Shown here piece by piece: positions 56,864-64,000 of a stretch of 64,000 bases of DNA. Within the stretch, counting starts at the first letter, position 1, and each line of letters starts with the position of its first letter. Below the pieces are notes generated by a model. It made no database searches. It worked only from the letters and a program-made list of their open reading frames with translations, and was not told where the DNA came from. The position numbers and the translations under genes are program-made. Source of the DNA: Pinus tabuliformis (Eukaryota > Streptophyta > Pinopsida > Pinales > Pinaceae); assembly GCA_031772625.1 (NCBI GenBank), contig CM062813.1, positions 767,560,720 to 767,624,719 on the forward strand, in the 5' to 3' direction.

Positions 56864-59800
56864 ATGAAGATTATCTCTTACAATTGTCGAGGGCTTGCTA
56901 GGCCTGACAAAAAACTAGCACTTCGTCGGTTAGTTGCAACTGACTCACTTGACATAATCTTTCTATAGGAGACTCTTGGTCCTGCTGCTGATATTACCCT
57001 TACCCTTGAGAGAATGTTTCTTGGGTGGTGTTTTATTTGTTTGGATGCACATGGAAGATCCGGGGGTATTGCTTTGGGATACAATTCCCGTACTATCAAA
57101 TTTCTCAATTGTTGGGGAGGGGCTGGACATATCGGAGCTAATATTCATTCAACAGATCTAGGAATGGATTTCAGAATCTTCAATATTTACAGGCCTTGTC
57201 AGCACAGACCCGATTTTTGGGATAAACTCCTGGGTTCGAATTTATTTCTATCAGTTCATTTGATACTTGGAGGGGATCTCAATTTCTCAATTGGACACTC
57301 TAAGTCCTGGGGACACTGAGTGCAGAGAGATCCTCTCTCAGATTACTTCTCATCCACCTTGGATTCCCATCACCTGATAGACATCCCTACAAATAAGATA
57401 CAAGCTACCTGGAGAAATAATCGAATTGGGGTGAATGGCCTGGCCCACAAACTTGATTGTTTCTTAGTCAAAGAGAATGTACTTGATTTGGGATTCTACA
57501 TCAGACAATGGGTAGGATCGGGTGGAATCTCTGATCACCTACCTATTTATATGGAAATTGAAGGCGGCGGGGCTAAGCCCAAGGGAGCTTTTAAATTCTA
57601 TTTTGTCTAGCTCAGGGAAGCATCATATGTCAGCATGGTTACTAATTTCTGGAAAGCAAACCCACCAGGGGCAGGGGGACACATCACAAATGGTTTTATT
57701 CACAATCTTGCAGAGCTGAAGAAGATGTCCAAATATTGGGCACACAATAAAAGGACACAGGATGACCACTCCCTGAGACAGATAGAATCTGAGATGACTA
57801 TCTTTGAGAATGAATAGGGAGGATTATACAGTTCAGATGAACATAAGGAGAGGATTACATCCCTATACATAGCTAGAGGGAAAATCCTTAAGGATCATGA
57901 AGAATTCTGGAGATTGAGAAGTAAGGCAATTTGGATGCAGGATGGGGATGCAAACACCAAATTCTATCACAAGTTTGCAAATGGAAGGAAAGCAATAAAT
58001 ACAATATGGAAGCTTCATAATGAATAGAGACAAGCTGTCAACACCTTTCCACAACTGGCTTCACTGGCAACCTCTCATTTCAAAAGAGCTTATAGTGCCC
58101 CTCGGGAAGCATATTTGGTAGACATCATATGAGTTGCACAACATTTTCCACTGTTTGTGGAGCAAGAGGAGGAAAGATATCTGATTAAAGAGATTACTCT
58201 AGGTGAGCTGGAGGCCACCTTGAAGTGGTTTAAAAGAGACAAGAGCCTTGGACCTGATGGATGGTCAATTGAGTTATTTTTGGCCTTTTTTGAAACCATA
58301 GGTGAAGATCTGCTAAGAGTCATCGAGGACACAAGGAACAATGGAAATATAGCGGCATCCATCACCTCTACCTTCATTGCGCTCATCCCTAAATCCGATA
58401 ACCTGTCCTCCTATGATGAATATTGCCCTATTTCTCTTTGCAACTGCATCTACAAGATTATAGCAAAGATCATTGCCAACCGGATGCGGCCCATACTTTC
58501 CAAACACATCTCTCCGGAACAATTTTCCTTTCTCCAAGATCGATAGATTCATGAGGCTGTGGGCACTACACAGGAAGTATTACATACCCTACATATCAGG
58601 AAATGCAAAGGTATGATCCTTAAAGTTGATTTATCTAAGGCATTTGACAGAGTTAATTGGTTATACATTAGAATGCTATTAACCCACCTGGGTTTTCCCT
58701 TCATATATATCAAATGGATCATGAGTTGTATAACTAACATTCCCTTCAACGTCCTGATAAATGGAAGTGCATCCCCTTTCTTCTTTTCTGAAAGAGGTTT
58801 GCGACAGGGATGTCCGCTTTCACCATTACTCTTTCTCCTTGTCATGGAGGGACTCAACAGGCTTATTAAGGATGAGCACAGAAGAGGTAGACTACAAGGG
58901 ATTAAAATTTCAAATGATTGTATGCTCACACATATTCTTTTTGTGGATGATGTTCTGATATTTCTCAATGGCAGTATTGGAGATCTTACTAATATTAAAG
59001 CCACTTTCTCCTTATTTCAAGTGGCAACAGGTGTGTTGATTAATGATACTAAATCAACTCTGACTATAGTTGAATGTACACAACATGAGATCCATTTTGC
59101 ACTTCATCGCTTCCGGTTCACTCATTTGAGTCTTGAAGATGGCCTGAAATACTTGGGGTATAATTTGAAGCCCTTGGGCTACAAGATAGCAAACTGGACA
59201 TGGCTCATCTCTAAAATGGAGAAAAGACTCAATATATGGTATTTCAAATACCTATCTCGATCTGGCCGACTCACTCTCATTAAGAGTGTCTTAGAAGCCA
59301 CTCCTATCTATTGGATGTCACTGGCTTGGATTCCTAGGGGTATTCTCACCAGAATACAAGCCCTTTGCTGCAGATTTCTCTGGAAGGGAAGCTAACTGGG
59401 CAAGATTTTTGCTTGGGTCAAACGGGATGCCCTTAATTTCTCAAAAAAATGGGGGGATGGAGTATAAAGAAACTTGACGATTTCTCTTTTGCTCTGGCTG
59501 CTAAGCTTGGATGGCATTTAGTATCTGCTGACAACCTCTGGTCAAAGGTGACCACATCAAAATACATTGCCCCGATGCAGATATTGGATTGGATCAGGAG
59601 GCCCCAAAGAAGCACTACAAGGATTTCAATTATCTGGAAGGCTGTGATTAAGGCTTTGGATCCCATCAGAGCTGGACTTACTTGGAGAATCCACTCAGGA
59701 GATAAAGTACGAGTTGGAATAGACCCGTGGATCGGATGTGGGAACATGCACAGGCTGCCTATTGAACTCACAAATCATCTACAGGATAATAATATCACTC

Positions 59801-60935
59801 ATCTGGCTCATATTGCGGATGGAGAAAATTCCACCTTTCTACATCAGGCCTGGAAATCTGCTCACCAATTAAATATCCCACCTCAATGGGCGCAGCTCTG
59901 GGATGATTATACTCAGGCACTTACTGAAGCACACATCCGTATTACTGAGGGAGAAGATGAGATCATATGGGCCCTCTCAAAAATAGGGAGATACACTCCC
60001 AAAGATGGATATTTAATGCTGACAGAATCCCGAAAACCACAGACCATTGAAGCATGGTGGAAACATCTTTGGAAGCTTAAGGCCCCCATAGTACCAGGCT
60101 GCTTATGTGGTCTATTCTGAGGAACAAAATTCCAACTGGTGATAACTTACTCAAGCGCTCATAGTTTGGACCTCACTGGTGCTACTTCTGCAAATGCAAC
60201 AATGAATCAACCCAACACTTGTTCCTTGAATGCTCTGCAGCACATAAGCTATGGAATATTATTTTACCTACTGTTACTCCACAAAGTAATTGGACTGGTG
60301 CATCTATCTCAAAGGCCTGGAAGAATTGGTTTACCTTCGTCATAGCCACCAAGCAGCGTAACATACCTCTTCTGATCAGCTGGGCCATTTGGATCACCCG
60401 AAATAAACAGATTTTCCAGAACCTTCCCCCTCGCTGGACTGTTATCGCAGCCAAGGTCTTGGCTGACTACTCCCTCATTCTAGAGGATCCATCTCCCCCG
60501 AGGCATAGACGTATAATTCCTGAATCAATTGATCACAACAAGCCATGGGCCTATTTCGATGGGGCTGCACAGGAGACTGGATGTGGTGGGGGGGCCATTC
60601 TACATATCAGCCCACACCATTCATACAACATGCTCATGGGATTCAGAAGAGGCACTAATAACTTTGCAGAATTATTAGCTGCTAAATTCCTCATACAATT
60701 TGCATTGGAGAAAAACTGTAGAGATCTACAATTATTTGGGGATTCTAAAGTTGTTTGTGATTGGCTGAATAGAACCTCTAGATGCTCTGCTTTTACTTTG
60801 AGACATATACTGGATGAGGCACTGAGATTGATTTCATCCTTTGACTCTTTTGCATGCAAACACATTTTCAGGGAGCGGAACACAGCTGCTGACAGCCTTT
60901 CCAAAGAAGCAGCAAACAGGGATCTGGGCATCTAG
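56864..60935 (+). pseudogene. LINE ORF2: endonuclease, RT, zf-RVT and RNase H; stops and two frameshifts
   Basis: It starts at ATG 56864 (MKIISYNCRGL). The APE endonuclease reaches 57610 (GGDLNFSIG, then GISDHLPIYME). RT occupies about 58157-59395 with KVDLSKAFDRVNW, LRQGCPLSPLLF and the catalytic FVDD at 58940-58951. A frameshift between 59395 and 59450 leads to the next frame (59449-60120); another near 60095 leads to the last frame. There a zf-RVT knuckle (CYFCKC, then HLFLEC) precedes RNase H with its four acidic residues at 60558 (FDGAA), 60669 (NFAEL), 60741 (FGDSK) and 60891 (ADSLS). Stops are at 56966, 57317, 57608, 57815, 58025, 58130, 58544, 59393 and 60162. Confidence 0.96.
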
Positions 60936-61272
60936 ATGATCTGGGAACAACGAGATGGAGAACACTATCAATACTACCACCGGCCTTTCATGGATATCAC
61001 TGTTTAATTTTCTGTTGATTATGGTTAAAATCATATGTATATATTTATCGTCTGATAGACTTTTCAGTTTTTATATATAGTCGATTTCCTTACAGTATAT
61101 TACAGTCATTGTTACCTCCCTGCGTGGAACAAAGGTAACAATTTTTTGAACGCTTATCTCAGTTTTTGATGATGACAGACAAGTCTCTGTTATGTTTTGG
61201 AATATGCTCACATGCATCTACAAAATGTAATTTCTTTTTACTAATGAAATTATGATTTTTCCTAGGGGAAAA
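60936..61272 (+). other. LINE 3' UTR
   Basis: From the ORF2 stop to the TSD. It ends TTTTTCCTAGGGGAAA; only a few A residues form the tail. Confidence 0.85.
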
Positions 61273-61290
61273 AATAATATTATAATATTT
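61273..61290. repeat. TSD of the LINE, right copy
   Basis: 18 bp, identical to 54682-54699. Confidence 0.95.
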
Positions 61291-61689
61291 AATAAATAAC
61301 ATCATAATACCACAATATTACATTATAATATTTGAATAAATAACATTAATCAAAAACCCTAAAAAAAATAATTTTTGTAATTTTTATATTCAAATAATTT
61401 TATGTAAACCTTAGTTACCCAATCTAGTATTAATTAATAAACTAATAATCATCATAAAAATATCAACATACAAATATCAAATAAACTAATAATCATCAAT
61501 AAAAATATAAACATTTAATAATAACAAAAACTTAATAATAACATTTAATTAATTAAACTAAATTTATTTCTGGACATTATCAAACCTGTCGGCTCCATTC
61601 ATCATCATCCCAACCCTCTCCTATATTTATTGCCCCATTATTATCTGACTTTTTCACACATCTGATCGTGATGATGAACCACAGAGGTT
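61291..61689. other. AT-rich flank, nothing recognised
   Basis: AT-rich DNA between the LINE and the copia LTR; it continues the host sequence seen left of the LINE (CATTAA and ATAACATT runs). Confidence 0.6.
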
Positions 61690-62080
61690 GGTTCGAAATG
61701 TCGACACAATAAAATCATGAATGCGATGAATCTGGAAGACAAAACTACACAAAATGAAGATCACAGAAGTCTCATATCTACAATTTATTAACGTAAAAGA
61801 AAGAAAAATTACATAAGATTCTCTCATGAATGGTCACCTAATAAATGACCCTCCATGCTATTTAAATAGAGATCATGGACCAATTGGGTGTTAAGCCACA
61901 GATCAAGTGTCAGTAATACCGAGGAGAGAATGAACCATCAGATCACTTCATGTCTAGAACATATCATGACCATCGGATTGTAAGTTACAAAAAGTACATA
62001 CTAAAGAAACACACTTTACCTAACTATACACTAGACCAAGTTATACTTAATTATTTCCTATGTGTTGGAATATCCCAACA
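61690..62080 (-). repeat. copia 3' LTR (left border approximate)
   Basis: Starts TGTTGGGATATTCC at 62080 after the purine tract. The left end is placed near the GAACCAACCTCTGTGGTTC stretch. Confidence 0.65.
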
Positions 62081-62164
62081 TTCCCCCTTAAGAACAACTT
62101 GGGATAGGTTTGAAGGATGTACAAAGATGACACAATAGGAGAAGGAAGGAGGAATTAGAGCCTA

Positions 62165-62983
62165 TCCCCCCTTAGTGACAACTTCCTGAACTCCAACCAT
62201 AAATCAATGTTTAGTAAACTTCACCTCTGTGAGAGCCTTTGTAAAGATGTTAGAAACTTGATCATCGGTTGAAAAATATTGCACTTCAAGAACATGGTCA
62301 TGAATGAGCTTTTTGATGAAGTGAATGTGTAGTTCAATGTGTTTGTTGCACTGATGTTGGATTGGATATTTTCATAGTTGAATGGCACTTTGATTATTAC
62401 ACCAAAGTGTAGTCGGATGTTGTTGCTGAAAACCAAACTCTAACAGGATCTAACGAAGCCACATGGCTTCCTTACTAGCTTCAACGACACCATGATACTC
62501 CGCTTTTGCTGAAGAAAGAGAAATGGCACTTTGTTTCTTACAAGCCCATGTAATAGGTCCATAACCAAGAGTGAATAAATAACCTATAGTAGACTTCCGA
62601 TAATCACAGTCACCAGCACAATTAGAATCAGTGAAACCAACCAAAAGAGGAGATGCTTCTGTATTGTAATGAATCCCAAACTGAACTATATGTCGAACAT
62701 AATGAAGTATTCTTTTAGCTGCTTTCCAATGAATTTCATGTGGGTTTTGCATAAACCGAGCAACAAGGCCAACAACAAAGGAAAGGTCAGGACGAGTATG
62801 GGTCAGATACAAAAGCTTTCCAACAAGTTGGTGATATAAGGCTGCATCAACTTCAGGGGAAGTACAAGTGACTGAAAGTTTCACTCTAGACTGAAAGGGA
62901 GAAGGGGCTTATTTACAGTCTTCCATGTGAAAGTGGCATAGAAGATCATAGACATACTTGGAATGGGAAAGGGAAATGACGCA
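62165..62983 (-). pseudogene. copia reverse transcriptase end and RNase H, broken
   Basis: The reading begins with ISLSHSKYVYDLLCHFHMEDCK (the FLSQSKYV block of copia RT) at 62983. It passes one TAA at about 62909-62911 and continues in the same family order: LYHQLVGKLLYLTHTRPD and FVVGLVARFMQNPHEIHWKA at about 62700-62840. RNase H has GFTDSNCAGDCDYRKSTIGY and ISLSSAKAEYHG at 62480-62620. A frame change then leads to LWCNNQSAIQL and a KHIELHIHFI block at about 62330-62400, ending near 62165. It is clearly copia, not gypsy; no integrase remains. Confidence 0.92.
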
Positions 62984-63720
62984 GCGTGGAAGCAGACTCA
63001 AAAAAAACCCAATAATCACCCCGCGGATCCCCTTAAAACTATAACCCAAATGTTTTCCTCTTTCGCGAAATACATTGAAAAAACAATGCAAAACATTGAT
63101 ATTTACCTTTTTATATTGGCGCGCTTATCATATGCCAAAAGTCAACGCACCGATGCTTTGGAACCGTCGATCTGGATTGGTGAGATCTGACGGTTGTCAG
63201 AGATTTCAGGTGGAACAATAGATCAGGGGTTAACCATCCGATAAAGCGGTTTTATTCCCCTCCGCCTTTGCTACATGGAAACGTTTCAATGGAATTGGGT
63301 GCTGCACCACTAAAACCACTTACAACTTTCAACGCGCCTGATAACCATCCATTGTAGCGAGACCGCTTAGTGATCCAACAGTCGCGGTTGATTGCGATCC
63401 AATGGTTGCGATTTAACTGCCCGATCGCAAGTCGCAAGGTCCAATTTCCAGGCTCCTTAAGCTTCAAAGCGTCAATCCGATATCGGTCTTATGGACCCAA
63501 TATGGTATAGATCCTTGCCTATAAGTGTTTCAAGTCCGGATTCCAAATCCGACTATGTTTTGTGCTTGTTTTTAGTGTAAACTGGGTTTTATACTTGCGG
63601 GGCCGAAAGTACATAATAAACTCCGCTGACCCGACAAAGGTGATCCAACGGTCAGGATTTAAGTGGATCGAGCAATGATATTTAAAGAAAAAGGCCTCGA
63701 ACTTCTATAAAACCCGCGAT
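62984..63720. other. CpG-rich stretch, no gene
   Basis: Clearly richer in CG dinucleotides than the rest of the window (for example CCGCGGATC, TCGCGAAA, GGCGCGC, CAGTCGCGG, CCGATCGCAAG). The motif ATCCAACGGTC and close variants occurs several times (about 63369, 63392, 63641). A TATA-like CAATATAAAAAGG lies on the minus strand at about 63107-63119, and TATAAAACCCG on the plus strand at about 63705. It could be promoter-like DNA of a neighbouring gene, or a younger, less mutated LTR. No ORF is convincing. Confidence 0.4.
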
Positions 63721-64000
63721 TTAGACATGAAACACAAAATAATAAAGGAAATAACACTTTGTCCCGAATACAAAGGATTTGCAAGCAAACAAGGGTTTCC
63801 ATAGTTCGATAACCAATTTTACACACAATATGATTTATTCATAATAAATTACTTACAGAGTCTCGGCCTTGGGCCTGATTACAACAAAATAAAAGACCTC
63901 TGTTTCCTATGAAATCCACACACAATTTTGCTCTCGCTCTACTAAATCCACTCCTCAATCCTCTCTCTTTTCATTACATTTTTCCTTCCTTTTATAAATC
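63721..64000 (-). repeat. probable LTR at the window edge
   Basis: Read on the minus strand from 64000: a TATA-like TTTATAAAAGG at once, then after about 140 bp an AATAAA-type signal (GAATAAATC near 63830-63845), then TTTATTATTTTGTGTTTCATG near 63730. This order is the usual one in copia-type LTRs. The second border is outside the window, and no primer binding site is seen. Confidence 0.4.

Larger units (their letters stand above)
54700..61272 (+). mobile_element. full-length L1-type LINE with RNase H, 6.6 kb
   Basis: A complete non-LTR retrotransposon with an exact 18-bp TSD (AATAATATTATAATATTT) at 54682-54699 and 61273-61290. It contains ORF1 (Gag-like with a zinc knuckle) and ORF2 (endonuclease, RT, zf-RVT, RNase H), a 3' UTR of about 340 bp and a very short A tail. 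It inserted in AT-rich DNA, fitting the preference of L1 endonuclease for T/A sites. Both ORFs contain in-frame stops, nine of twelve of them TAG, and ORF2 has two frameshifts, so it cannot move by itself. The intact long TSD and full length suggest moderate age. Confidence 0.97.
61690..62983 (-). mobile_element. Ty1/copia 3' end: RT-RNase H part and 3' LTR
   Basis: Minus-strand copia remnant. The coding part (62165-62983) stops abruptly on the right at unrelated CpG-rich sequence, so the element is truncated. On the left, a purine tract (TTAAGGGGGAA) precedes an LTR that starts TGTTGGGATATTCC at 62080 and runs left to about 61690. Inside the LTR are a TATA-like CTATTTAAATAG near 61857-61868 and a terminator-like stretch. 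The exact LTR end is not certain. Confidence 0.87.

Noticed and set aside
58549..59004. 151-codon open frame antisense to LINE RT
   Set aside because: It is a shadow of the RT reading frame on the other strand.
54895..60935. TAG stops considered as a sign of a reassigned genetic code
   Set aside because: Other elements here use normal stops, the LINE also has TGA, TAA and frameshifts, and CAG to TAG deamination explains the pattern.

Overview
This is plant nuclear DNA built almost entirely from transposable elements that are nested in one another and decayed to different degrees. I find no host protein gene, rRNA gene, tRNA gene or CRISPR array. The plant assignment rests on chromodomain-bearing Ty3/gypsy elements, Ty1/copia elements, tRNA-iMet-type primer binding sites (TGGTATCAGAGC and variants), and an L1-type LINE with a C-terminal RNase H domain. 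The great size and age range of the nest suggest a large-genome seed plant. A conifer or other gymnosperm is my best guess, as an inference from memory of similar repeats; no gene here proves it.

Layout. 1-1880: minus-strand gypsy fragment (gag, protease, RT) running off the left edge. 1881-7150: unclassified AT-rich, LTR-like DNA. 7150-10350: an AACTCTCG minisatellite split by a long inverted repeat whose arms both carry L1 endonuclease sequence. 10382-10569: a small tRNA-derived SINE candidate with a 10-bp target site duplication (TSD). 12084-24255: a complete Tekay-like chromovirus (minus) with 2.0-kb LTRs and TSD ATAAA. Its left LTR is interrupted by a 2.3-kb non-autonomous LTR element (12569-14875, TSD AGTCA). 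24261-27700: AT-rich DNA with a dispersed short motif. 27849-39951: a plus-strand Tekay-like 3' LTR, broken up by a solo LTR (30015-35191, TSD GTGTG), which itself holds a gag-only LTR element (30121-34676, TSD AAATA), and by a second, gag-less member of that family (35225-38974, TSD GCATC). 39952-50135: the 3' half of a plus-strand gypsy element. It is interrupted by another solo LTR (41008-42687) and by a minus-strand chromovirus (43798-50041, TSD ACTAT). 50136-54681: AT-rich DNA with a coiled-coil ORF remnant. 54700-61272: a full-length L1 LINE with an 18-bp TSD. 61690-62983: a Ty1/copia 3' end (minus). 62984-64000: a CpG-rich stretch and a probable LTR at the right edge.

The TSDs let the insertions be ordered: gag-only element inside solo LTR inside Tekay-like LTR, and chromovirus inside the LTR of the plus-strand gypsy element. 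The solo LTR (616 bp) and the split 3' LTR at 43270-50135 (617 bp after removing its insertion) belong to the same family. None of the elements looks autonomous today: all coding regions carry stops or frameshifts. In the LINE most of these stops are TAG or TGA, as expected from deamination of methylated cytosine. The most unusual items are the two related non-autonomous elements lying head to head, the element with an internal inverted array, the L1-bearing inverted repeat, and the SINE candidate.
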